A DNA stretch of 5,087 nt from contig JADGOP010000219.1 in the NCBI GenBank assembly GCA_017882935.1, positions 1 through 5,087 of the forward strand, read 5' to 3'. The notes below the pieces were generated by a model. The model was not told where the DNA came from. It worked only from the letters and a program-made list of their open reading frames with translations, and made no database searches. Shown here piece after piece: positions 1 to 5,087 of this stretch. The position numbers and the translations under genes were made by a program. The DNA comes from Actinomycetota bacterium (lineage in GTDB: Bacteria; Actinomycetota; Acidimicrobiia; Acidimicrobiales; Iamiaceae). Within the stretch, counting starts at the first letter, position 1; each line of letters begins with the position of its first letter.

Positions 1-338
1 CCGAGGATCCAACCCCCGCCGCCCAGGCACTGGCTGTAGCTGCCCTCGCGGCAGTACCTGCAGGCCCCGCAGGCCGTGATGCAGGAGACGAGCACCTTGT
101 CGCCCGGCTTGCGGTTCTTCACGCCCGGCCCGACGGACTCGATCGTGCCGACCGCCTCGTGGCCCAGGATGCGGCCATCGGTGACGGCGGGGACGTCGCC
201 CTTGAGGATGTGGAGATCGGTGCCGCAGATCGTGACGACGTCGACGCGCACGATGGCGTCTGTGTCGTCGACGACCACGGGCTTCGGGACGTCCTCCCAG
301 GCCTTGTGGCCGGGACCGTGGTAGACGACGGCGCGCAT
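1..338 (-). CDS. Zinc-dependent alcohol dehydrogenase, N-terminal part (cut by window edge)
   Basis: Medium-chain (MDR) zinc alcohol dehydrogenase, oxidising an alcohol to an aldehyde or ketone with NAD(P)+ in the cytoplasm. Only the first 112 codons are present, about a third of a usual 340-380-residue protein. They begin MRAVVYHGPGHKAW and cover most of the GroES-like catalytic domain. The first catalytic-zinc ligand is C38 in ICGTDLH, and the GHE motif lies at residues 59-61. The four structural-zinc cysteines C90, C93, C96 and C104 have the classical 2-2-7 spacing. The Rossmann cofactor domain lies outside the window, so coenzyme preference cannot be judged. The ATG at 338 is supported by GAGGAGG at 344-350, five bases upstream. 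The gene is co-oriented with and 89 bp downstream of the BVMO, so it may share its transcript or use its own weak promoter. Family certain; substrate unknown. Confidence 0.93.
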   Translation of the reverse strand, partial: MRAVVYHGPGHKAWEDVPKPVVVDDTDAIVRVDVVTICGTDLHILKGDVPAVTDGRILGHEAVGTIESVGPGVKNRKPGDKVLVSCITACGACRYCREGSYSQCLGGGGWIL

Positions 339-343
339 GATGG

Positions 344-350
344 CCTCCTC
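344..350 (-). promoter_or_regulatory. Strong Shine-Dalgarno site of the zinc alcohol dehydrogenase
   Basis: On the minus strand this reads GAGGAGG, five bases before the ATG at 338. It is the best ribosome-binding site in the window and fixes the start of the dehydrogenase. It also suggests the gene is translated independently of the BVMO, which ends 77 bp upstream of this site. Confidence 0.8.
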
Positions 351-362
351 AGATCCGTGGTA

Positions 363-378
363 CTAGCCGTGACGCTAG
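363..378. repeat. Inverted repeat CTAGC-N6-GCTAG in the BVMO/ADH gap
   Basis: A perfect 5-bp inverted repeat, CTAGC at 363-367 and GCTAG at 374-378, lies 25-40 bases upstream of the ADH start. It is flanked by GGT (359-361) and ACC (381-383), which could extend the dyad with a bulge. On the minus strand its distal arm contains TAGCGT (372-377), a possible -10 hexamer giving a leader of about 27 nt. No convincing -35 is visible. It could be a promoter/operator for the ADH or a weak attenuating hairpin between the two genes. There is no T-tract, so an ordinary intrinsic terminator is unlikely. Confidence 0.4.
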
Positions 379-427
379 GAACCGGCGTGGCGGCCGGGTA
401 GAGGCGAACGTCCCAGTCCGGTCGGTG

Positions 428-2389
428 TCAGCGCTCGGTGATGACGAAGTCGTCGGGGTCGGGCTCGCGGGTCCAGTCCCAGTAGTCGACGAGGCGCCAC
501 GGGGAGAGGATGTAGATGCGTCCTTCGGGGTTGCGGTACCAGCTCGAGCGGATCGACGGGTGCGACCACACCATGGTGTCGAGCTCGGCCTGGAGGCGCT
601 CGTTGTACTCGTCGTGGACCTCGCGTCTGCACTCCATGGATGCGTCGGTGCGGCCAACCAGCTCGGCGAGGCACCCCATCACGTACCGCACCTGGCACTC
701 GGAGTGGAAGATGAGGCTGCCACCGTGCGCCAGGTTCGTGCCGGGCCCGTACAGGCAGAAGAGGTTGGGGAAGTTGGGCACGGTGATGCCGAGGTGCGCG
801 GTGGGTCGGTCACCCCACTGCTCGGCGAGCACCGCCCCGTCCCGGCCCGTGATCTCCATCGGCCACAGGTACCGGTTGGCGTGGAAGCCGGTGGCGTAGA
901 CGATGACGTCGACCGGGTGCTCGGCCCCGCTCTCGCACACGATGCGGTCGGAACGGATCTCCCCGATGGGATCGACGACCAGATCGACGTTGTCGCGCCG
1001 CAACGCCCCGAGCCAGCTGCCGTTGTCCTGCAGCGTGCGCTTGCCGAGGCACACGTAGTCGGGTACGACCTTGGCGAGCAGCTCCGCGTCGTCGCCGATC
1101 TGCTCGGCCATCCAGCTGGTGAAGAACTCGCGTGCGAGGTCGTTGACCTCGCTCACCGCCCGGTCCTGGTGGGGCCAGTCGGGGTCGACGCGCATGGCCG
1201 GCAGGCCCCCGTCACACGCGGGCCAGAAGAGCAGGAACCGGTACCAGCGGCCGTAGAACGGGAGGTGCTGCAAGGCCCAGGTGACCCCCGGCCCGACGCG
1301 GTCGTGGTAGTGCGGGTTGGGGAACATCCAGGGCGCGGAGCGCTGGAACACCGTGAGCTGCTCGACGTCGGGGGCGATGGTGGGGACGATCTGGAAGGCG
1401 CTCGCACCGGTGCCGATGACCGCGACGCGCTTGCCGTGCAGGTCGGTGCCGTCGACCCACTGCGCCGAGTGCATCGCCAGTCCCTCGAACGAGTCGCGCC
1501 CCGGGATGTCGGGGAGCTTGGGCCGGTTGAGCTGGCCCACCGCGCTGATCAGCGCGTTGGCCTCGAGGGTCTCGGTGGCCGCGCCGACCCCGTCGCCAGC
1601 GCCCGGGCGGACCTCGACGGACCAGCGCGCCGCCTCGTCGTCCCAGCGGGCGCCCACCACCTCGGTGCCGAAGCGGATGTGGTCGGCGACGCCGTACTCC
1701 TCCACGCAGCGCTCGAAGTAGCGCTGCAGCTCGGGCTGCTGGGCGAAGAACTCGGTCCAGCCGTCGTCGGGGGCGAACGAGTAGCAGTAGAAGTGGTTGC
1801 CCACGTCGACCCGGCTGCCGGGGAAGCGGTTCTCGTACCAGGTGCCGCCGACCCCCGGGTTCTTCTCGATGATCGTGTACGGGATGCCGGCCTGGCCCAG
1901 GCGGATGCCGGCGAGCACCCCCGACATCCCCGCCCCGACGATCACCACGCTGAAGGCGGCCTTGGCGGCGGCGGGGACCGCGTCGAGGGCCGGCACCCGC
2001 CGGGCGTCGGCCCCGTCGAGCTCGAGCTCCTCGAGCATCAGCGGCACGTACTCGTCGGGGACCTCTTGCGCCACGAGGAAGTTCATCATCTCGTGCACGA
2101 CCTCGGGGGTGGGCGGGGGAGGGAGCTCGCACCCCCCGTCGCGATAGGCCCGGATGACTTCGAGCGCCGCGGCCCGGGCGGCCGCCTGGTCCTCGGGGCT
2201 CATGAACCCCTGCACCTCGTTGAGGTAGATGCCCGTGGGGCGCAGCGCACCCCGGAGGATCGAGGGGTCTCCCGTCATGTGGACCATCGAGAGCAGCAGC
2301 GTGGGCACGCTCACGTCCTCGAGCGCCGCGGCGATGGCGGCGTCGTCGTCGGTGATCGGTTGTCCCGCGAAGCGGCTGCGGTCGGACAT
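428..2389 (-). CDS. Type I Baeyer-Villiger flavin monooxygenase, 4-hydroxyacetophenone monooxygenase-like
   Basis: FAD- and NADPH-dependent enzyme that inserts one oxygen of O2 next to a ketone carbonyl, giving an ester or lactone; cytoplasmic. It has 653 residues. Residues 1-145 form an extra, mostly helical N-terminal region. The FAD Rossmann motif GAGMSG is at 152-157 and GGTWYENRFPG at 181-191, with the conserved Asp at 195. The BVMO fingerprint FEGLAMHSAQW is at 301-311, the NADPH Rossmann motif GTGASA at 326-331, and VFQR at 347-350 likely holds the family's active-site arginine. ATGF is at 499-502. Length and N-terminal extension resemble HapE (about 640 residues) rather than cyclohexanone monooxygenase (about 540). 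The fingerprint ends W-V where the family usually has W-P or W-D. The ATG at 2389 was chosen because it follows GGGGGG at 2395-2400 and leaves the divergent promoter region free; the open frame upstream would run into the TetR helix-turn-helix codons. Family near certain; ketone substrate unknown. Confidence 0.95.
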   Translation of the reverse strand: MSDRSRFAGQPITDDDAAIAAALEDVSVPTLLLSMVHMTGDPSILRGALRPTGIYLNEVQGFMSPEDQAAARAAALEVIRAYRDGGCELPPPPTPEVVHEMMNFLVAQEVPDEYVPLMLEELELDGADARRVPALDAVPAAAKAAFSVVIVGAGMSGVLAGIRLGQAGIPYTIIEKNPGVGGTWYENRFPGSRVDVGNHFYCYSFAPDDGWTEFFAQQPELQRYFERCVEEYGVADHIRFGTEVVGARWDDEAARWSVEVRPGAGDGVGAATETLEANALISAVGQLNRPKLPDIPGRDSFEGLAMHSAQWVDGTDLHGKRVAVIGTGASAFQIVPTIAPDVEQLTVFQRSAPWMFPNPHYHDRVGPGVTWALQHLPFYGRWYRFLLFWPACDGGLPAMRVDPDWPHQDRAVSEVNDLAREFFTSWMAEQIGDDAELLAKVVPDYVCLGKRTLQDNGSWLGALRRDNVDLVVDPIGEIRSDRIVCESGAEHPVDVIVYATGFHANRYLWPMEITGRDGAVLAEQWGDRPTAHLGITVPNFPNLFCLYGPGTNLAHGGSLIFHSECQVRYVMGCLAELVGRTDASMECRREVHDEYNERLQAELDTMVWSHPSIRSSWYRNPEGRIYILSPWRLVDYWDWTREPDPDDFVITER

Positions 2390-2433
2390 CGGTGCCCCCC
2401 AGGTCGGTCGCCTGCGGCCGGCGATCGGGCGGG

Positions 2434-2439
2434 ATCCTA
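2434..2439 (-). promoter_or_regulatory. Candidate -10 element for the monooxygenase
   Basis: The minus strand reads TAGGAT, a good TAnnnT -10 hexamer, predicting a start near 2427 and a leader of about 38 nt carrying GGGGGG (2395-2400) five bases before the ATG. The hexamer 17 bases upstream (CGAGCA on this strand) is a poor -35. The promoter may therefore be weak, dependent on an alternative sigma factor, or wrongly placed. Confidence 0.4.
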
Positions 2440-2457
2440 CAACAGTTGCTTTAGGAT
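2434..2457. promoter_or_regulatory. 24-bp imperfect palindrome, probable TetR operator between the divergent units
   Basis: The arms ATCCTA (2434-2439) and TAGGAT (2452-2457) are perfect inverted repeats, and 9 of the 12 base pairs of the dyad match. A second, offset palindrome, CAAC-A-GTTG (2440-2448), sits inside it. TetR dimers commonly bind dyads of this size, and this is the only AT-richer, symmetric segment in the 91-bp spacer between the monooxygenase and the regulator gene. Both arms read TAGGAT outward, matching the actinobacterial -10 pattern TAnnnT, so a bound repressor would cover both divergent promoters. Binding by the adjacent TetR is an inference. Confidence 0.65.
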
Positions 2458-2474
2458 GCTCGCCGGGGTACGTT
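2446..2474 (+). promoter_or_regulatory. Candidate leaderless promoter of the TetR gene
   Basis: TTGCTT at 2446-2451 (4 of 6 to TTGACA) and TACGTT at 2469-2474 (TAnnnT) are separated by exactly 17 bases. The six bases after the -10 (CCCCCG) place the expected transcription start on the A of the ATG at 2481. No Shine-Dalgarno sequence precedes that ATG. Leaderless mRNAs of this layout are common in actinobacteria. The -35 lies inside the operator palindrome. An alternative -10 is TAGGAT at 2452-2457, which would give a leader of about 17 nt but lacks a good -35. Confidence 0.5.
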
Positions 2475-2480
2475 CCCCCG

Positions 2481-3218
2481 ATGAGCGGCGACGAGCCGGC
2501 GCCGCGCAGGCGCCCCGGACCGTCACCGGTCGCCACCCAGGCGGCCATCCTCGACGCCGCCGAGCAGCTCTTCGCCGACCGGGGCCTGCACGGCGTGTCG
2601 CTCCGCGAGGTCGCCGAGGCGGCCGGGCAGCGCAACAACGCGGCCGTGCACTACCACTTCGGCGGTCGTGACGAGCTGGTGCAGGCACTGTTCGAGCGCC
2701 GCTTCGTGGAGCTCGACCAGCGTCGTGCCGCAATGCTCGCGGCGCTCGACGAGACCGGCCGCGGCCGCGACCTCGACGGCCTGGTCGAGGCCCTGGTGCT
2801 GCCGTTCACCGAGTGCATGCAGCGAAACGGCCGCAGCTCGTGGGTGCGGCTCGTGGCCAAGCTGCACGAGGATCCGCGCTTCAACCCGTTCTCCGCCGCA
2901 GCCGACGACAGCCGTCCCTACACCGCCAGCGAGGAGGCCACGGTCGCCACGCGGGAGGTCGCGCTGCGGATCCAGGACGTGCTCGGCATCGACCGGGCCC
3001 AGGCGATCGCGCAGTTCTTCATCGTCACGTCCATGGTCGTGCACGCCGTCGCCGATCGCGAGTCGCTCGCCTGCAGTGGCGCCGCGGGCCAGCTGGGCTC
3101 GCCCGACGAGTTGGCGACGCGCCTCGTCCAGGCGGCCAACGCCATCCTCCGCACCCCCGATCCCGCCCCGGCGCACCGTCGCCGGCGCTCCACCACCGCA
3201 CGAGGAACCACCCCATGA
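2481..3218 (+). CDS. TetR-family transcriptional regulator
   Basis: A 245-residue DNA-binding regulator, probably a ligand-responsive repressor acting as a dimer. Residues 18-64 form the TetR N-terminal domain: AAILDAAEQLFADRG, then the helix-turn-helix around VSLREVAEAAG (39-49), with the recognition segment continuing to AVHYHFGGRDELV (55-67). Residues 70-225 are a variable helical ligand/dimer domain. The last 20 or so residues are Pro/Arg/Thr-rich and probably disordered. The length is a little above the usual 190-230. The ATG at 2481 was chosen because the TetR domain begins shortly after it and a leaderless promoter points to it; the frame is open further upstream, but that would cross the promoter and the monooxygenase gene. 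It is divergent from the BVMO and its stop overlaps the hydrolase start as ATGA, so it likely controls both units and itself. The inducer is not predictable; a ketone, alcohol or ester of the pathway is a reasonable guess. Confidence 0.93.
   Translation: MSGDEPAPRRRPGPSPVATQAAILDAAEQLFADRGLHGVSLREVAEAAGQRNNAAVHYHFGGRDELVQALFERRFVELDQRRAAMLAALDETGRGRDLDGLVEALVLPFTECMQRNGRSSWVRLVAKLHEDPRFNPFSAAADDSRPYTASEEATVATREVALRIQDVLGIDRAQAIAQFFIVTSMVVHAVADRESLACSGAAGQLGSPDELATRLVQAANAILRTPDPAPAHRRRRSTTARGTTP
3202..3207 (+). promoter_or_regulatory. Shine-Dalgarno site of the hydrolase inside the TetR gene
   Basis: GAGGAA lies seven bases before the ATG at 3215 and within the last codons of the TetR gene. 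With the ATGA stop/start overlap it supports this start and coupled translation of the two genes. Confidence 0.6.
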
Positions 3219-4144
3219 CCCACGCCGGCATCGAGCTGATCTCCTCCTTCCTCGCCGACTCGCACCTCACCAACGGCACCATCGACCAGCGACGCGTCGC
3301 CATGGACGAGAGCCTGGCCTCGGCCGGGCCGCCCGACGGGGTGGCGATCGGGGCCGTCACGCTCGCCGGCCGCCCTGCCGAGTGGGTCGTCCCCACCGGG
3401 GTCGGTCGAGACCGTGCGGTGCTCTACCTCCACGGGGGCGGGTACTGCATCGGGAGCATCGCCAGCCACCGTGACCTCGGCGCCCGGCTCGCGCTCGCGT
3501 CCGACACGGCGGTGTGCCTCCTCGACTACCGCCTCGCGCCGGAGCACCCGTTCCCCGGCGCGGTCGACGATGCGGTCGCGGCCTACCGCGACCTCCTGGG
3601 GCATGGCATCGCTCCTGAGGGCCTCGCGCTCGCCGGCGACTCGGCCGGCGGCGGCCTGGTGTTCGCCACCCTGCTCGCGCTCCGGGAGGCAGGCGACCCG
3701 CTGCCCGCCGCCGCCGTGGGCTTCTCGCCCTGGGTCGACCTCACCCAGACCGCGGACTCCTACGACCGGCTCGAGGCGGTCGACCCGATGATCTCGCGGG
3801 CCTCGTTGCAGGTCCTGGCCGATGCCTACCTGGCGGGTGTCGACCCCACCACGCCGCTCGCCTCGCCGCTCTACGGCGACCTCGGAGGGCTCCCGCCCAT
3901 GCTGATCGAGGTCGGGGAGAACGAGTCGCTGCTCGACGAAGCCGTGGCCCTCGCCGAGCGGGCGCGCGCGGCCGGTGTCGACGTCACCCTGCGGTGCTGG
4001 CCGGACATGATCCACGTGTTCCAGGCGTTCCCGCCCGACCTCGTGCAGGAAGCGGCCGAGAGCATCACCGGCGTGGCGGCGTTCCTCGCCGACCACCTCG
4101 CACCATCCCCCACGACCGTGGGCGACCGATCGGAGAACAGCTGA
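3215..4144 (+). CDS. Alpha/beta hydrolase of the hormone-sensitive lipase family (ester/lactone hydrolase)
   Basis: A 309-residue serine esterase, a normal length for family IV (HSL) carboxylesterases. The oxyanion-hole motif HGGGY is at 73-77 and DYRLAPEHPFP at 104-114. The nucleophile elbow GDSAGG is at 141-146 with catalytic S143, and the catalytic histidine is H267 in DMIHVF. The acid residue lies in VGENESLLDEA (233-243). This segment differs from the classical DPLRDE form, so E237 or D241 may serve; I cannot decide which. No signal peptide or membrane segment is visible, so it is cytoplasmic. Its start overlaps the TetR stop (ATGA) and its stop overlaps the SDR start (TGATG). In this setting it most likely hydrolyses the ester or lactone made by the divergent BVMO, as the esterases paired with BVMOs in 4-hydroxyacetophenone or acetone degradation and monoterpene lactone hydrolases do. 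The family is clear; the role is inferred from context. Confidence 0.93.
   Translation: MTHAGIELISSFLADSHLTNGTIDQRRVAMDESLASAGPPDGVAIGAVTLAGRPAEWVVPTGVGRDRAVLYLHGGGYCIGSIASHRDLGARLALASDTAVCLLDYRLAPEHPFPGAVDDAVAAYRDLLGHGIAPEGLALAGDSAGGGLVFATLLALREAGDPLPAAAVGFSPWVDLTQTADSYDRLEAVDPMISRASLQVLADAYLAGVDPTTPLASPLYGDLGGLPPMLIEVGENESLLDEAVALAERARAAGVDVTLRCWPDMIHVFQAFPPDLVQEAAESITGVAAFLADHLAPSPTTVGDRSENS
4132..4135 (+). promoter_or_regulatory. Shine-Dalgarno site of the SDR inside the hydrolase gene
   Basis: GGAG, eight bases before the ATG at 4144, sits in the last codons of the hydrolase. It supports the start of the SDR at the TGATG junction and translational coupling. Confidence 0.5.
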
Positions 4145-5076
4145 TGCAGGAGTTCAGGGGCAAGGTGGCCGTGGTGACGGGCGCGGGCAGCGGCATCGGG
4201 CGGGGCCTCGCCCTCCGGTGGGCGGCCGAGGGCATGCGCGTCGCCATGATCGACATCGACGACGCCGCGCTCCAGGAGACCGCGGGTCTCATGGCCGCCG
4301 CGTCACCCGATGCCCCCCAGCTCGCCCGCCGCGGTGACGTGAGCCACGCGTTCGACGTCGAAGCCTTCGCCGACGACGTGTTCGACCTGTGGGGTCAGGT
4401 GGACCTGCTGTGCAACAACGCCGGCGTGTTCCTGGGCGGCTACCTCTGGGACCGCCACGTCGAGGACCTCGAGCACATCCTCGGCGTCAACCTGTGGGGG
4501 ATCCTCCACGGCATCCGCGCCTTCGTGCCCCGCATGATCGCCCAGGACACCGAAGGCCACATCGTCAACACCGCCTCCGTGTCCGGCATCTTCGGGTCGC
4601 CGCTCGCCGGCCCGTACAACATCTCCAAGTTCGCGGCCTTCGCCGCCACCGAGACGCTGGCGGGCGACCTGGTCCTGTCGGGCTCGAAGCTGCGCGCCTC
4701 GGTGCTCTGCCCGGGCATCGTGTCGACCAACATCGCCACCCGGGCGCTGCACCGCCCCGAGGAGACGGGGCGGCCGCTCACGGACGACCAGCGGTTCGTC
4801 ACCGAGATGCTCATCGACCTGGTGCCGACGGGCCTCGACCCCGCCGAGGTGGCGGGGATCGTGCTCGACGGGGTCCGGGCCGAGGACTTCCTCATCCTCA
4901 CCCACGGCCACCATGCCGAGTCGATCACCTCCCGGGCGGCCGAGCTGACCACCCGCGCCCTCCCCTCGGTGGTCGCCTACACCTGCCCCGTTCGGGGACC
5001 TTCGCCCCTACAAGGCGGGGTCGCCGGCGGGAACACTCGCATCGTGGCTCCTCCGATCGCCGTCCACCGTGGGTGA
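4144..5076 (+). CDS. Classical short-chain dehydrogenase/reductase (SDR)
   Basis: A 310-residue NAD(P)-dependent oxidoreductase interconverting an alcohol and a ketone or aldehyde. The cofactor motif TGAGSGIG is at 12-19. D37 ends the second beta strand, a position where an acidic residue usually means NAD(H) preference. NNAG is at 91-94. The catalytic tetrad is N116, S145, Y158 and K162 (YNISK). The fold is complete by about residue 275; classical SDRs of this group run 250-290 residues. From codon 283 (position 4990) third-position A/T jumps to 9 of 28 codons, against about 1 of 36 in the stretch just before, and the sequence turns Gly/Pro-rich. The tail may therefore be a readthrough past a lost stop or the result of a late frameshift. 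The gene is last in the regulator-hydrolase-SDR operon and starts within the hydrolase stop. It probably supplies the ketone for the BVMO or oxidises a product; the substrate is unknown. Confidence 0.92.
   Translation: MQEFRGKVAVVTGAGSGIGRGLALRWAAEGMRVAMIDIDDAALQETAGLMAAASPDAPQLARRGDVSHAFDVEAFADDVFDLWGQVDLLCNNAGVFLGGYLWDRHVEDLEHILGVNLWGILHGIRAFVPRMIAQDTEGHIVNTASVSGIFGSPLAGPYNISKFAAFAATETLAGDLVLSGSKLRASVLCPGIVSTNIATRALHRPEETGRPLTDDQRFVTEMLIDLVPTGLDPAEVAGIVLDGVRAEDFLILTHGHHAESITSRAAELTTRALPSVVAYTCPVRGPSPLQGGVAGGNTRIVAPPIAVHRG
4986..5020 (+). repeat. Cluster of alternative GC hairpins in the SDR tail
   Basis: The 12-base palindrome CCCCGTTCGGGG (4986-4997) is followed by a second potential stem, CGCC (5003-5006) with GGCG (5014-5017). 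CCCC (5005-5008) can also pair with GGGG (5017-5020) or with GGGG at 4994-4997, so the stems are mutually exclusive. The cluster begins just where codon usage changes. It may be a former intergenic or terminator-like segment now inside the reading frame. There is no T-tract, and such stems arise easily at this GC content. Confidence 0.3.
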
Positions 5077-5087
5077 CCCCGAGGGCG

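Noticed and set aside
339..427. Small gene or rho-independent terminator in the BVMO/ADH gap
   Set aside because: No open frame with a start and ribosome-binding site fits in 89 bp, and no GC stem followed by T residues is present. Only the short CTAGC dyad stands out.
2229..2480. Longer TetR protein starting inside the BVMO gene
   Set aside because: TetR proteins begin shortly before the helix-turn-helix. The 84 extra codons are antisense to the BVMO N-terminus and cross the promoter region.
2390..2638. Longer BVMO with 83 extra N-terminal residues
   Set aside because: The extension is open only because of GC bias. It would cover the divergent promoter and palindrome and overlap the TetR helix-turn-helix codons, and its sequence is Arg/Pro/Ser-rich without domain character.
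425..2671. 748-codon open frame on the plus strand opposite the monooxygenase
   Set aside because: It is a mirror of the BVMO codons caused by high GC: the protein is low-complexity, rich in V/D/G/R/H and without any recognisable domain, and it runs through the divergent promoter into the TetR gene. The BVMO on the other strand has all its family motifs.
2813..3214. Longer hydrolase starting inside the TetR gene
   Set aside because: The extra 134 residues are the out-of-frame shadow of the TetR gene. The ATG at 3215 has a Shine-Dalgarno site and the ATGA overlap.
2918..4096. 392-codon minus-strand open frame opposite the TetR and hydrolase genes
   Set aside because: It spans two genes with clear motifs on the other strand, and its translation is Gly/Arg/Val/Glu/Asp-rich with no domain; it is a GC-driven shadow.
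4986..5020. Intrinsic terminator of the rightward operon
   Set aside because: The stems lie inside the SDR reading frame and have no T-tract, and alternative pairings compete. They are listed only as hairpin potential.

Overview
The window is very GC-rich (roughly 70%), with strong G/C preference at third codon positions. It has tightly packed genes with overlapping start/stop codons and a likely leaderless promoter. This, together with the protein families present, points to an actinobacterium or close relative. The species cannot be named from the sequence.

Layout. Two transcription units diverge from a 91-bp spacer at 2390-2480. Leftward (minus strand) runs a 653-residue type I Baeyer-Villiger monooxygenase (BVMO) with a long N-terminal extension of the 4-hydroxyacetophenone monooxygenase kind (428-2389). 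After an 89-bp gap comes the first 112 codons of a zinc-dependent medium-chain alcohol dehydrogenase, cut by the window edge (1-338). Rightward (plus strand) runs a three-gene operon: a TetR-family regulator (2481-3218), a hormone-sensitive-lipase-type alpha/beta hydrolase (3215-4144) and a short-chain dehydrogenase/reductase (4144-5076). The first two genes overlap by ATGA and the last two by TGATG. No gene-free stretch exceeds 100 bases, and no RNA genes, mobile elements or CRISPR arrays were seen.

How the genes may work together. The enzymes fit a Baeyer-Villiger degradation route. An alcohol would be oxidised to a ketone by the SDR and/or zinc ADH. The BVMO would insert oxygen next to the carbonyl to give an ester or lactone, and the hydrolase would cleave it. 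The alcohol released could be oxidised further by the other dehydrogenase. Known pathways with this logic include 4-hydroxyacetophenone (hap), cyclohexanone (chn) and acetone/methyl-ketone degradation. The substrate here cannot be read from the sequence. The TetR protein is the obvious candidate regulator. A 24-bp imperfect palindrome in the divergent spacer, whose arms read TAGGAT outward on both strands, is the best candidate operator and would let one repressor control both units.

This looks like a coherent catabolic cluster built from known families rather than a new type of system. The points most worth a second look are the operator/promoter architecture, the leaderless start of the regulator, and the odd last 28 codons of the SDR.
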